Source: Candidatus Kuenenia stuttgartensis
Lineage (GTDB): Bacteria > Planctomycetota > Planctomycetia > Pirellulales > UBA1268
Assembly: GCA_945883745.1 (NCBI GenBank)
Contig: CAMCYH010000028.1
Coordinates: 1 to 34,105 of the forward strand
DNA: 34,105 bases
Reading direction: 5' to 3'
This document shows positions 24,749 through 32,876 of this stretch, in pieces (the first letter of the stretch is position 1; the number at the start of each line of letters is the position of its first letter). The notes beneath the pieces are model-generated. The model was not told the origin of the DNA. It was given only the letters and a program-made list of their open reading frames with translations, and made no database searches. Made by a program: the position numbers and the translations under genes.

Positions 24749-25210
24749 ATGGCACAGAAAACGATTCTCTTTCCGACTGATTTTTCCCATGCCAGTGATG
24801 CGGCGCTCGTGCATGCCGAGGCACTGGCCAAGCAGCAGGGGGGGCGGCTGTTGATCGTGCATGTCGAGGAGCCGCCGCTGGCGTATGGTGGCGGCGAACT
24901 CTACTACGGAATTCCTGAGCCGAGCTCGGAGCGGATCCTCGAGATGCTCGAAGGTGTCACGCCGGCCGACACGTCGGTGCCGTTCACGCACCGTCTCACG
25001 ATGGGTGATCCGGCTGGCGAGGTGGTGCGACTGGCCGAAGAGGAGCAGGCCGACATGATCGTGCTTGGCACTCACGGCCGCACCGGATTGACGCGACTCC
25101 TGATGGGCAGCGTGGCCGAGGCGATCGTGCGGCATGCGCCCTGCCCGGTGCTCGTCTACCGCGAGACCGCCGAGAAGCTCGCCACGAAGAAGCCGGCCGC
25201 GACCACGTAG
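24749..25210 (+). CDS. Universal stress protein (UspA family, ATP-binding type)
   Basis: The product has 153 residues, the standard single-domain Usp length. It opens with MAQKTILFPTDFSHASDAAL, the beta-1 strand and the Asp-containing nucleotide loop. It ends with GTHGRTGLTRLLMGSVAEAI-VRHAPCPVLVYR, i.e. the G-x2-G-x9-G-S ATP-binding motif that separates ATP-binding Usps from UspA proper. The middle segment (ELYYGIPEPSSERILEMLEG) is the usual variable region. These are cytoplasmic dimers that respond to stress and energy state. The start is set by a perfect Shine-Dalgarno. It lies 220 bp after metG, behind the structured element, and its stop is 9 nt before the epmA-like gene, so the two are probably cotranscribed. 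Confidence 0.93.
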   Translation: MAQKTILFPTDFSHASDAALVHAEALAKQQGGRLLIVHVEEPPLAYGGGELYYGIPEPSSERILEMLEGVTPADTSVPFTHRLTMGDPAGEVVRLAEEEQADMIVLGTHGRTGLTRLLMGSVAEAIVRHAPCPVLVYRETAEKLATKKPAATT

Positions 25211-25219
25211 TTTTCCGGC

Positions 25220-26188
25220 ATGTCCATCAGACCAGTGCTGCAGCTGCGGGCAGATCTTCGTGCGCGGCTGCGCGATGTGTTCGACTCCGCAGGATTTATC
25301 GAGGTCGACACGCCGACGCTCGCCCTCGAGGTGCTCCCCGAGGCTCACATCGACCCGGTGGCCGTGCATCTCGATGGCTCAGGCACGCCCCGCTTTCTCC
25401 AGACGAGCCCTGAGGCGTTGATGAAGCGGCTGCTGTCGGCCGGAGCAGGGCCGATCTACCAGTTCGCCCGGTCGTTTCGGGCCGGCGAACGTGGCCTGCA
25501 GCACGATGTCGAGTTTGTCCTGCTCGAGTGGTACGCGCCGGGCACCACGCTCGATGATGCGGCCGCACTGCTCGAGCAGCTCTGCGTTGCAGCCGTGGGC
25601 GTAGGCGGCATCGAACGGCTCTCCTGCCAGGAGGCCTTTTCCACCCATATCGGAATCGACCCACTCACGGCAACGCTCGACGACCTCACGCACGCAGGCC
25701 GGGCAGCCGGCCTGCGACTGCCCGAGTCGTACCATGCCCGCCCCGCCGATGCCCATGAGCGGCAAGCCCTGTGGGATCGCTGGTTCGAGGCCCTGCTCGC
25801 CGAGGTGGTGCAGCCGCGGCTGGGCCAGGGCCGGCCGACGATGCTCGAAGCTTGGCCCGCCTCGCAGGCGGCCTTCGCGCGGCTCGATCATGATGACCAG
25901 CGAGTGGCCCGCCGGTTCGAGCTCTACCTTCGCGGCGTGGAACTGGCCAACGGCTGGGAGGAGGAGACAAGCCGTGAGGTGCTGGCCGCCCGCATCGACG
26001 CCGCCAACCGGATTCGCTCCGCCGACGGTCGCAGCCTGCTGCCGATTCCTCATCGGCTCCTCGCCGCCCATGGTGATCACATGCCCGCCGGCGTCGGCGC
26101 AGCCCTCGGCTTCGATCGCCTCGTCATGCTTGCCGCCGCCGCTGAGTCCATCGACTCGATCCGCCCCTTCTCATCTGAGAATGCGTAG
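25220..26188 (+). CDS. epmA: EpmA-like elongation factor P lysyltransferase (LysRS paralogue)
   Basis: The product has 322 residues, matching EpmA/PoxA/GenX, which is a class II lysyl-tRNA synthetase catalytic core without the anticodon-binding domain. Class II motif 1 lies around AGFIEVDTPTLALEVLPEAH, motif 2 in FARSFRAGERGLQHDVEFVL-LEWY, and motif 3 in PAGVGAALGFDRLVMLAA. The LysRS-specific ELANGWEEE segment is also present (GVELANGWEEETSREV). EpmA attaches (R)-beta-lysine to a lysine of EF-P, helping ribosomes at polyproline stretches. EF-P and the aminomutase EpmB are not in this window, so the modification pathway is inferred from family membership. It follows the stress protein by 9 nt and ends 2 bp from the convergent membrane hypothetical. 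Confidence 0.88.
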   Translation: MSIRPVLQLRADLRARLRDVFDSAGFIEVDTPTLALEVLPEAHIDPVAVHLDGSGTPRFLQTSPEALMKRLLSAGAGPIYQFARSFRAGERGLQHDVEFVLLEWYAPGTTLDDAAALLEQLCVAAVGVGGIERLSCQEAFSTHIGIDPLTATLDDLTHAGRAAGLRLPESYHARPADAHERQALWDRWFEALLAEVVQPRLGQGRPTMLEAWPASQAAFARLDHDDQRVARRFELYLRGVELANGWEEETSREVLAARIDAANRIRSADGRSLLPIPHRLLAAHGDHMPAGVGAALGFDRLVMLAAAAESIDSIRPFSSENA

Positions 26189-26190
26189 CT

Positions 26191-26802
26191 TCAGCCCGCC
26201 GGCTGACACGTCACGACCATCCACCGCTCCACCGGCCCCTCCTGCCGCGTCACGATCGAGGAGGCAAGTTCGATGATCACCTCGAGGGTTCCGGCAGCAC
26301 ATGGCTCGACAGCCACCCTCACCCGCCATGTATCGGGATTTTCTTCACCGCGGCCGACCACAGAGGCCACCGGCCGCCCCGCACCGCCACACGCCGCCAC
26401 CTGCTTCGCCACATCATCGAGCTTCGGCACGGCATCGGGCAGGCACATGGCGCGGGCGTCGGCCACACGCCCATCGCGGAGCGCCTCGATCCACACCACG
26501 CTTGCCTGATGGGCTCGTGCCGTGGTGATCAGCCGTCTTGTGAGCGTCGATGACACGGCCTGGGCCCCGAAGCCCACCGCCAACGCCAAGCCGGCGACCG
26601 CCGCGATGCGGCCCGCCTTTTCAGCACCAACGCGACTCACATCGGCCAGTCCGAGACAGGCAAGCCCCACGGCCACAAGTGGCACAACCCAGAAAAATGG
26701 ATTGACCAGTGCCGCGGCCGAGAGCATCCCGGCGACGAGCGACGCCACTGCCAGACCGCTCACCGGCCGATAGCGTGCCTGCTCATCCTCACTCGTGATC
26801 AT
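26191..26802 (-). CDS. Small membrane protein of unknown function
   Basis: The product has 203 residues. The ATG at 26802 overlaps the stop of the CvpA-like gene as ATGA, which decides this start over one at 26814. Residues about 18-75 are hydrophobic, with two or three helices (VSGLAVASLVAGMLSAAALV, FFWVVPLVAVGLACLGLADV, AGRIAAVAGLALAVGFGAQA), similar in layout to DUF4190-type membrane proteins. The remaining about 130 residues are soluble (IEALRDGRVADARAMCLPDA, RVRVAVEPCAAGTLEVIIEL). The C-terminal part looks like a small alpha/beta NTF2- or DUF4878-like fold, but I cannot assign it. It is the last gene of the run that also carries pilT, the pseudo-ATPase and CvpA. Confidence 0.75.
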   Translation of the reverse strand: MITSEDEQARYRPVSGLAVASLVAGMLSAAALVNPFFWVVPLVAVGLACLGLADVSRVGAEKAGRIAAVAGLALAVGFGAQAVSSTLTRRLITTARAHQASVVWIEALRDGRVADARAMCLPDAVPKLDDVAKQVAACGGAGRPVASVVGRGEENPDTWRVRVAVEPCAAGTLEVIIELASSIVTRQEGPVERWMVVTCQPAG

Positions 26803-27395
26803 GGTTCCGCCCACATCGAGCCTTCCCCTTCCAGCTTCTTGCGGCGATCCGCGTACCGCAGAATGAAGTCGGCATCCTTGTCAAAGACGTTCGCTCCATC
26901 TTCTCCGGGCCGGGCGAACGGACCGTATCGCGTCGCATCTCGAACAAAGCTCAGCCACTTACGATCCGGTGCCAGGCCTGCCAGGAGCCGTGAGTCGGGC
27001 GTGGGCTGAATCAGATCGCGGGGCAAGGGGGCCACATGGAGTGTGGTGGCAGTAAAACAGATGAAAATCCAGCCGGCGATGAGGCCGACGACCGGCCCAC
27101 CGACGCGATCGACCAGCGGATGAAATTTCACTCGGGTGCGGGAAAGCCGCACGGTAATTTCGCGGGTCGCAGCCAACAGGAGGCCGAAGATACCCCAGAT
27201 CGAGATGACGTCGGCAAGATAGCCGGCATCCGGCACGGACCCGGAGATGCGTTCGGCCAACCATTCATACCAGGCAGTGGCCACGGCGGCGGCAAACAAC
27301 ACGTTGATGGCGGCCACCATCGCCGACCAAAGACCCTCCCGGTAGAAGAGGCCCGCGATCACGACAAGCGCGAGAAACAGCAGGAGACTGATCAT
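26799..27395 (-). CDS. CvpA-like membrane protein
   Basis: The product has 198 residues. Four hydrophobic segments fill residues 1-125: MISLLLFLALVVIAGLFYRE, WSAMVAAINVLFAAAVATAW, a helix in LADVISIWGIFGLLLAATRE and GGPVVGLIAGWIFICFTAT. The spacing and the REGLWSA / DRVGGPVVGLIAGW motifs match the CvpA (colicin V production) family, whose members are envelope proteins of unclear molecular role. The soluble C-terminus (residues 130-198) is specific to this gene (KWLSFVRDATRYGPFARPGE). The start overlaps the stop of the GspE-like gene and the stop overlaps the next start, both as ATGA, pointing to translational coupling with the pilT/pseudo-ATPase pair. Confidence 0.75.
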   Translation of the reverse strand: MISLLLFLALVVIAGLFYREGLWSAMVAAINVLFAAAVATAWYEWLAERISGSVPDAGYLADVISIWGIFGLLLAATREITVRLSRTRVKFHPLVDRVGGPVVGLIAGWIFICFTATTLHVAPLPRDLIQPTPDSRLLAGLAPDRKWLSFVRDATRYGPFARPGEDGANVFDKDADFILRYADRRKKLEGEGSMWAEP

Positions 27396-29227
27396 CCTCG
27401 CCCCCCCCCTGGAGCTGATTTCTTCGCAGCGGGTGCGGCAAAGACCCGCTGCAGTTCATCGATCGATGTGACGCCTTCGAAGACCAACGCCATGCCCGCA
27501 TCACGAAGCATGACCATCCCGTCTTGAACGGCAGCATGACGAATCGCCTGTGGCTCTGCCTTGGCGGCAACGGCCTTGCGCAGTGTCGCCCCCGATGCAA
27601 GTTCGAAGACTGCCGTCTGCCCCAGATAGCCAAGCCCGCCGCAGACACGGCAGCCATGCTGCGACGCCTTGTAGATCTCCGGAACCTGTTCCGGACTTTT
27701 CTTGAGCCGCTGCAGGAGTTCTGCGGGGGGTTTGTAGGCCTGCCGGCACCGCGGGCAAAGCTTCCGCACGAGCCGCTGCGACAGCGAGCCGAGGAGACTC
27801 CGCCCCAGTTGATCGAGCGGCACCCGACAGGCCTGCAGTTTGGTAATCGCCTCGATCGCATCGGATGCCTTCAGGCTGAGGATGACAAACTTCTCCTCAT
27901 CGGCAAGCCGAAACAGTTCCACCACCAGCGATGGGTCACGCAGATCACGCGTCACAATCGCGGCCGGGTAATCGAGCAAAGCCTTTTCCAGCACGCCCAG
28001 CGGCGTCTGATTCCGACTCGCGTCATAACGAACAGGCTTCACATTTTGGATCTCACCGGCCGGTGCAGCAGCATCCTCGATCGAGATGAAATCTCGCATC
28101 AGGCGGTCCGCCGTATTTACGACGACATCGAACGTCGTCGACAGCCCCGACGTCGGCGGTGACGAGAGCACGATCACCCCCTTCGCCAGGCTGAGAAGTC
28201 CCGAAAGCTTTTCGAAGACACTCGGCGCCATGCCGAGATCACCGCAGGACTTGAAGACCGGCGGCTTGGACTGGATGTCGATGATCACCTGCTCGCCGGT
28301 GGAAACCGTCTGTACCACGAGGCTGCAGGGCCGCGGCTTGCCGTCGACATCGATGACACATTTGCCACCCTGTCGGCCTTTGGCACGAGGGTCGATTCCG
28401 GCTGCCGTCTTCAGCACGATCAAAACGGCATCCCCTTCCGCACGGGAAAACGGTGGTTTGTCGCCCCACTGTTCCGGCTCCTTCTTTGAACCCGGTACCG
28501 TCATGACACGTGGTTTGACCCACATGCCATCGACGTAGTGATGCACATGCACCGCGCTGGGGGCAACATCGAATCGGACTTTTTCAGCACGCGTGCAGAC
28601 CGCTCCCTGCAGTGTCGCACAGGCAGGGCCGTAGCCCGCTGCCGTGGTCAATTTTTCCATGGCGGTTGGATCGGCGGCCGGCGCATCGGTCGAAGCGGAC
28701 TTCAGCACGACTTCAGGAAGCACATCGCCTCCTCCGGCATCCATCGTCTCCAGTTCGATTCCAAAACGCTCGAGCAGCGGTGCTGCCAGTCGCTTGAAGT
28801 GGCCAACCGTCAGCACACGGGCAGACTGCGGCACCCGTGGATTCCGGATGAAGACATAGCTCATCACGGGCAGGAGCCAGGCCAGCGCCAGCACCAAGAG
28901 TGCAGCCCACGTCGACGGCAGCCACCACACCAGAATCGCCAGCGGAAAGAAGACCCACGCCGCCACCGGCCCCCACATGCCCGGGGATAGCTTGTACTGC
29001 ACGCTGTCGCGCGACATCCAGTCAGTGGTAGAGACCCAGCCAAGCGCCAGCAGCCACCAGCACGACACCAGCACAAGGCTCAGCCCGCCCCCCGGCCCAC
29101 GGGCCAGCCATTCGGGCGTGGTCGCCGGCCAGCTTTCGGCCAGGGCGGGGCTGGCCAGACATGCCAGCAGCGCGCAGAAACAGGCCCGTAGCCCTACCAT
29201 TCTCCACGCTTGCAGTTGGCCTTCCAT
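27392..29227 (-). CDS. GspE/PilB-like protein with degenerate ATPase motifs and membrane N-terminus
   Basis: The product has 611 residues. The ATG at 29227 overlaps the pilT stop (TGATG). Residues 1-30 look like a signal or first helix (CFCALLACLASPALA), then helices at about 50-68, 86-105 and 108-126, unusual for a normally soluble GspE. Residues about 135-570 follow the secretion-ATPase plan: an N2-like domain, then KGVIVLSSPPTSGLSTTF where the Walker A GPTGSGKTT should be (lysine replaced by Leu), AAIVTRDLRDPSLVVELFRL where VGEIRD is expected, and ILSLKASDA where the His box STLHTNDA is expected. The GspE C1 zinc motif survives: CPRC (491-494) and CRVC (526-529). ATP hydrolysis is therefore unlikely. 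It is best read as a pseudo-ATPase scaffold or membrane anchor for the intact PilT-like partner. Confidence 0.82.
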   Translation of the reverse strand: MEGQLQAWRMVGLRACFCALLACLASPALAESWPATTPEWLARGPGGGLSLVLVSCWWLLALGWVSTTDWMSRDSVQYKLSPGMWGPVAAWVFFPLAILVWWLPSTWAALLVLALAWLLPVMSYVFIRNPRVPQSARVLTVGHFKRLAAPLLERFGIELETMDAGGGDVLPEVVLKSASTDAPAADPTAMEKLTTAAGYGPACATLQGAVCTRAEKVRFDVAPSAVHVHHYVDGMWVKPRVMTVPGSKKEPEQWGDKPPFSRAEGDAVLIVLKTAAGIDPRAKGRQGGKCVIDVDGKPRPCSLVVQTVSTGEQVIIDIQSKPPVFKSCGDLGMAPSVFEKLSGLLSLAKGVIVLSSPPTSGLSTTFDVVVNTADRLMRDFISIEDAAAPAGEIQNVKPVRYDASRNQTPLGVLEKALLDYPAAIVTRDLRDPSLVVELFRLADEEKFVILSLKASDAIEAITKLQACRVPLDQLGRSLLGSLSQRLVRKLCPRCRQAYKPPAELLQRLKKSPEQVPEIYKASQHGCRVCGGLGYLGQTAVFELASGATLRKAVAAKAEPQAIRHAAVQDGMVMLRDAGMALVFEGVTSIDELQRVFAAPAAKKSAPGGGRG

Positions 29228-30393
29228 CAAGTGACCCCGATGCCCTTGAGCGCCATGGTCAACGCCTCCTTGTTCGGGGCGATCTCCATGGCGTCGTTGC
29301 GATCGATGAGGCCCTGGTCGATGAGGCTCTTGAGGCTCATCGTGAAGTCCTGCATGCCATCGCGGGCCGACTTCTTGATATGGTCGGCCAACAGATGATC
29401 CTGCTCCTCCAGCACATATTTCCGCACGAGCGCATCGAAAAACATGAGTTCGACCACCGGCACACGGCTCACACCCGGCCGGATCGACTTGAGCAGCTTC
29501 TGGGCCACGATGCCCTTCATGTTGAAGGCGATGGCACTGCGGATCGCGGCATGCTCCTCCTGGGGAAACAGGTCGAGGATGCGGGTCACAGTGCTCGGCG
29601 CGGTGGCGGCATGGATCGTGCCGAACACGAGGTGCCCCGTCTCGGCCGCATGGATGGCGGTCTTGAACGTCTCCACGTCACGGAGCTCACCGACGAGGAT
29701 GATGTCCGGGTCTTCGCGCACGGCATGCTTCATGCCGATCTCGAAGTTCTTCACATCGGTACCGATCTCACGCTGATTGATCAGACACTTGTCCTCAGTG
29801 AAGACAAACTCGATCGGGTCTTCGAGCGTCAGGATGTGCTTGCGATAGTTGCGATTGATGTAGTTGAGCATCGAGCCGATCGTCGTGCTCTTGCCGGAGC
29901 CCGTCACACCCGCCAGAAGCACCATCCCCTGGTCGAGCTGGCAGAGCCGTTCGATGCCCGGGGGGAGGAAGAGCTTCTCGAAGTCGGGGATGCTGTCGTT
30001 GACCTTTCGGGCCACGAGGCCGATCGAGCCCTGCTGGGTCAGCAGATTGACACGAAATCGCCACCGCTTGCCGTCGATCGTGCAGGAATAGGCGAAGTCG
30101 GCCCCACCGTCCTCGGCGAAGATCCGTTTCTGCCGTTCGTCGAGCATCGGCATGCACAGCCGCTTCATCTGCTCGGCGTCGATCCGCGGATACTTCAGCG
30201 GCGTGAGCGCGCCCTTCACCCTCATGAAGGGCGGCTGGCCGACCTTCAGATGGAGGTCGCTGCCATTGAGCTTCACCAGCGCCTCGTAGAGGCGGTCAAT
30301 CTCGAGGCCCGCGGCTGCCGGCTTGGCGGACGGGGCATCCAAAGCAGCGGCGGGGGGTGCCGCCGTGTCAGTCGTGGGGTCAAGCGTGGCCAT
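29227..30393 (-). CDS. pilT: PilT-like type IV pilus retraction ATPase
   Basis: The product has 388 residues, slightly longer than PilT owing to an Ala/Pro-rich N-terminal tail (residues 1-30). All ATPase elements are intact: Walker [10 protein letters not shown] (162-170), the Asp box around [11 protein letters not shown], Walker [10 protein letters not shown] with E236, and the His box GTIHAA with H261. The PAS-like N-terminal domain reads [20 protein letters not shown]. The [20 protein letters not shown] segment corresponds to the PilT AIRNLIRE region. PilT hexamers hydrolyse ATP to depolymerise type IV pili; no pilin, PilB or PilC gene is in this window. The start lies inside the hisF 3' end (14-nt overlap), and the stop overlaps the pseudo-ATPase start by 1 nt. 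Confidence 0.93.
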   Translation of the reverse strand: MATLDPTTDTAAPPAAALDAPSAKPAAAGLEIDRLYEALVKLNGSDLHLKVGQPPFMRVKGALTPLKYPRIDAEQMKRLCMPMLDERQKRIFAEDGGADFAYSCTIDGKRWRFRVNLLTQQGSIGLVARKVNDSIPDFEKLFLPPGIERLCQLDQGMVLLAGVTGSGKSTTIGSMLNYINRNYRKHILTLEDPIEFVFTEDKCLINQREIGTDVKNFEIGMKHAVREDPDIILVGELRDVETFKTAIHAAETGHLVFGTIHAATAPSTVTRILDLFPQEEHAAIRSAIAFNMKGIVAQKLLKSIRPGVSRVPVVELMFFDALVRKYVLEEQDHLLADHIKKSARDGMQDFTMSLKSLIDQGLIDRNDAMEIAPNKEALTMALKGIGVT

Positions 30394-31168
30394 GATGCAA
30401 AGCGGGTCGGACCGCGATCCCGCGTGCCTGGAAAAGTTCCTTCACCTCCCGGATCGTACACTCTCCGAAGTGGAAGATGCCAGCGGCCAGGGCTGCATCG
30501 GCCTTGCCAAACTCGATCGCGTCGGCCAGGTGCCCGGCGCAGCCCGCCCCCCCACTAGCGACCACGGGAATACCCACCGCTTTGCTCACCGCCGCGGTGA
30601 TCTCCAGATCGTAGCCGTCGCGGGTACCATCGCGGTCCATGCAGGTAAGCACGATCTCACCGGCGCCGAGCCGCTCGACCTCCTGGGCCCAGGGCACAGC
30701 CTCGAGGCCCGTCGGCACGCGGCCCCCGTTGACGAACACCTCCCACACCTCGCGGCCCTCCCGCACCACCCGCTTGGGGTCGATGTTGACTACGGTCGCA
30801 CAACTGCCGAGGCGGTCGGCCACCGCGGTCACGAGCTCCGGCGTCCGAACTGCCGCCGAGTTGATGCTCACCTTCTCCGCTCCGGCATGAATGAGCTGCA
30901 CGGCATCGTCGAGGGTGCGGATACCGCCGCCGACGGTGAACGGCATGAAGATCGTCTCCGCGACCCGCCTCACCATGTCGAGCATGATCGCCCGCCCCTC
31001 GTGGCTGGCCGTGATGTCGAGGAAGACGAGTTCATCGGCTCCTTCGGCCTCGTACCGCGCCGCCACGGCGACCGGATCGCCGGCATCGACGAGCTCCAGG
31101 AACCGCGTCCCTTTGACCACCCTTCCCTTTTCGACATCGAGACAGGGAATGATTCGCTTCGCGAGCAT
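30380..31168 (-). CDS. hisF: Imidazole glycerol phosphate synthase, cyclase subunit
   Basis: The product has 262 residues. HisF uses ammonia supplied by HisH to close the imidazole ring of histidine and release AICAR. The (beta/alpha)8 barrel is seen in full: [20 protein letters not shown] (catalytic Asp of strand 1), [48 protein letters not shown] (second catalytic Asp), [29 protein letters not shown] and [13 protein letters not shown]. The CMDRDG variation from the common SIDRDG keeps the phosphate-site glycines. HisH is not adjacent. It starts by a 1-nt overlap (TGATG) with the end of thiG and runs 14 nt into pilT. Confidence 0.96.
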   Translation of the reverse strand: MLAKRIIPCLDVEKGRVVKGTRFLELVDAGDPVAVAARYEAEGADELVFLDITASHEGRAIMLDMVRRVAETIFMPFTVGGGIRTLDDAVQLIHAGAEKVSINSAAVRTPELVTAVADRLGSCATVVNIDPKRVVREGREVWEVFVNGGRVPTGLEAVPWAQEVERLGAGEIVLTCMDRDGTRDGYDLEITAAVSKAVGIPVVASGGAGCAGHLADAIEFGKADAALAAGIFHFGECTIREVKELFQARGIAVRPALHHGHA

Positions 31169-32007
31169 CAGCCTCTCCTGCCGATGACACCCTCGGTCGG
31201 GCTGGAGGCATTGGCATAGAGCCGCCGCGGCATCCGCCCGGCGAGAAACGCCTCGCGGCCGGCATGGCAGGCGGCCTTCATGGCCCGTGCCATCCGCAGC
31301 GGGTCAGCGGCATGGGCGATCGCCGTGTTGAGCAAGACGCCATCGACCCCGAGTTCCATCGCTTCGGCCACGTCGCTGGCGGTGCCCACGCCCGCATCGA
31401 CAATCACGGGATAGTCAGGATCGCCGTCCTTCAGATACTCCATGCAGATGCGGAGATTGTTGGCGTTGAGGATGCCCTGCCCGGAGCCGATCGGGCTGCC
31501 GGCCGGCATCACACTCGCAGCGCCGAGATCTTTGAGCCGCCTTGCGACGACAGGATCGTCGCTGGTGTAGACGAGCACCGTGAAACCATCTTCGACGAGT
31601 CGAGCCGTCGCCTCGAGCGTGCCGACCGGATCGGGAAGCAGCGTCTTGGTGTCGCCGAGCACCTCCAGCTTGACCCACTCCGATCCCGCATTGCCGAGAT
31701 CTCGCAGCAGCTCGCGACCGAGCCGTGCCACCCGGACGGCGTCATCGGCCGAAAAACAGCCGGCCGTATTGGGGAGAAGCGTGTAGCGTGTGGCATCGAG
31801 GTGATCGAGGATGTTTTCACCGGCCGCGTTCAGCAGCCGCTCCCGCCGCACGGCCACGGTCACGCAGTCGGTACCGGAAGCCTCTAGACACCGGGCCATC
31901 TCGGCATAGGAGGCATATTTTCCGGTGCCGACCACAAGGCGGCTCATGAGCGCCACGGTACCGATGCGGAGCGTGGCGGTCGCGGCAGAATCAGCGGCAG
32001 AGTTCAT
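31168..32007 (-). CDS. thiG: Thiazole synthase
   Basis: The product has 279 residues. ThiG condenses deoxyxylulose phosphate, dehydroglycine and ThiS thiocarboxylate into the thiazole phosphate of thiamine. The family elements are [70 protein letters not shown] (K113 is the Schiff-base lysine), [39 protein letters not shown] and [11 protein letters not shown]. The ATG at 32007 is preferred over an upstream start at 32106 because the extension reads across the thiS 3' end. There are 41 nt between thiS and thiG. The stop overlaps the hisF start by 1 nt. Confidence 0.96.
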   Translation of the reverse strand: MNSAADSAATATLRIGTVALMSRLVVGTGKYASYAEMARCLEASGTDCVTVAVRRERLLNAAGENILDHLDATRYTLLPNTAGCFSADDAVRVARLGRELLRDLGNAGSEWVKLEVLGDTKTLLPDPVGTLEATARLVEDGFTVLVYTSDDPVVARRLKDLGAASVMPAGSPIGSGQGILNANNLRICMEYLKDGDPDYPVIVDAGVGTASDVAEAMELGVDGVLLNTAIAHAADPLRMARAMKAACHAGREAFLAGRMPRRLYANASSPTEGVIGRRG

Positions 32008-32048
32008 GGGCAGGCAGGGTGCGGGGAATGTCGGAGGGGCGAAGGATC

Positions 32049-32288
32049 TCACCCGCCGCCGACGAGTGTGACGACTTCCAACCGGTCGCCACTGGTCAGC
32101 ATACACCGGTCGAGTTCGGCCCGCGGCACGACCCGCTCGTTCACCTCTACCGCGACCGGTCGCCCCTCGAGGCCGAGGGCCCGCACCACCCCCAAAGCCG
32201 TCGTCCCGACAGCGAACCGCCGCGGCTCCCCGTTGATAGTGAGGAGGCAGGCTGCTGCAGGAGCGTCACTGCTGAGATGATCTTCCAT
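32049..32288 (-). CDS. thiS: Sulfur carrier protein ThiS
   Basis: The product has 79 residues, a ubiquitin-like beta-grasp protein that ends in the required diglycine (VVTLVGGG), which is adenylated and thiocarboxylated to donate sulfur to ThiG. The sequence [37 protein letters not shown] and [13 protein letters not shown] matches ThiS (usual length 65-75, with a short N-terminal extension here). The terminal extra glycine (GGG) is common. The ATG at 32288 is 5 nt downstream of the stop of the upstream hypothetical, so they are cotranscribed. It directly precedes thiG, its functional partner; the adenylating enzyme ThiF is not in the window. Confidence 0.92.
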   Translation of the reverse strand: MEDHLSSDAPAAACLLTINGEPRRFAVGTTALGVVRALGLEGRPVAVEVNERVVPRAELDRCMLTSGDRLEVVTLVGGG

Positions 32289-32293
32289 GGATG

Positions 32294-32842
32294 TCAGGGC
32301 GCTACCGCGCCCCGCGGTCGGGCCACATCGAGGGGAACCAGTTCGCTGATCACCGGCGCCGACGCGTTGGCCTGTTGGGGAGACCAAGGAATACCATAGG
32401 CGGCCGTCGCGCCTGTCGTGCAATCGGTCACGTAGATCACCGACGGAGCCAACTGCCGACGGCCGATCCGCGGATTCGGCCGGAGTTCGGCGGTGCCGGC
32501 CACGAGCAGGAAACGCGGGTTCTTCGCCTGACCTGGCTGGAAGCCGAGATCGCCAAGCACGTTGCATTTGTATGAGGTCGCGAACAGTGCCGAACCGGCG
32601 TTGAGCACACCCCCCGTGAGATCCCCGGTGGCGAAGTCGAGCACAAAGATGCCCTCAACGCTGTTGGCCATGTCGATCGGTGCCGTACAGATGGCAAACG
32701 ACTCATCGGCCTGGGAGGTGATGGCAAACGCCTTCGGAAGGTCCTGTCGCGGCGCGAGCACCCAACCACAAGAAACGCCGATCGCGACACCGCACGCCAG
32801 CAGCGCACCAGTTGAAATCGCGTGGAGGGGTGGTCGTTTCAT
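32294..32842 (-). CDS. Conserved-type hypothetical protein with N-terminal membrane anchor
   Basis: The product has 182 residues. The start at ATG 32842 gives a hydrophobic N-terminal helix ([20 protein letters not shown], about 8-27) that is an uncleaved anchor or signal. The rest reads [85 protein letters not shown] and [10 protein letters not shown] recall similar proteins of about 170 residues in Pirellulales genomes, of unknown function, but did not verify this. The regular 'V-Y-V-x-D-TG' strands suggest a small beta-rich domain related to one propeller blade. It lies 34 nt after the WD40 gene and 5 nt before thiS. Confidence 0.72.
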   Translation of the reverse strand: MKRPPLHAISTGALLACGVAIGVSCGWVLAPRQDLPKAFAITSQADESFAICTAPIDMANSVEGIFVLDFATGDLTGGVLNAGSALFATSYKCNVLGDLGFQPGQAKNPRFLLVAGTAELRPNPRIGRRQLAPSVIYVTDCTTGATAAYGIPWSPQQANASAPVISELVPLDVARPRGAVAP

Positions 32843-32876
32843 GAATCAACATCCTGCATGGTGAGAGGAAACGGGC

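Noticed and set aside
29161..30558. Long open plus-strand frame opposite pilT
   Set aside because: pilT on the other strand has all ATPase motifs; this frame has none of its own.
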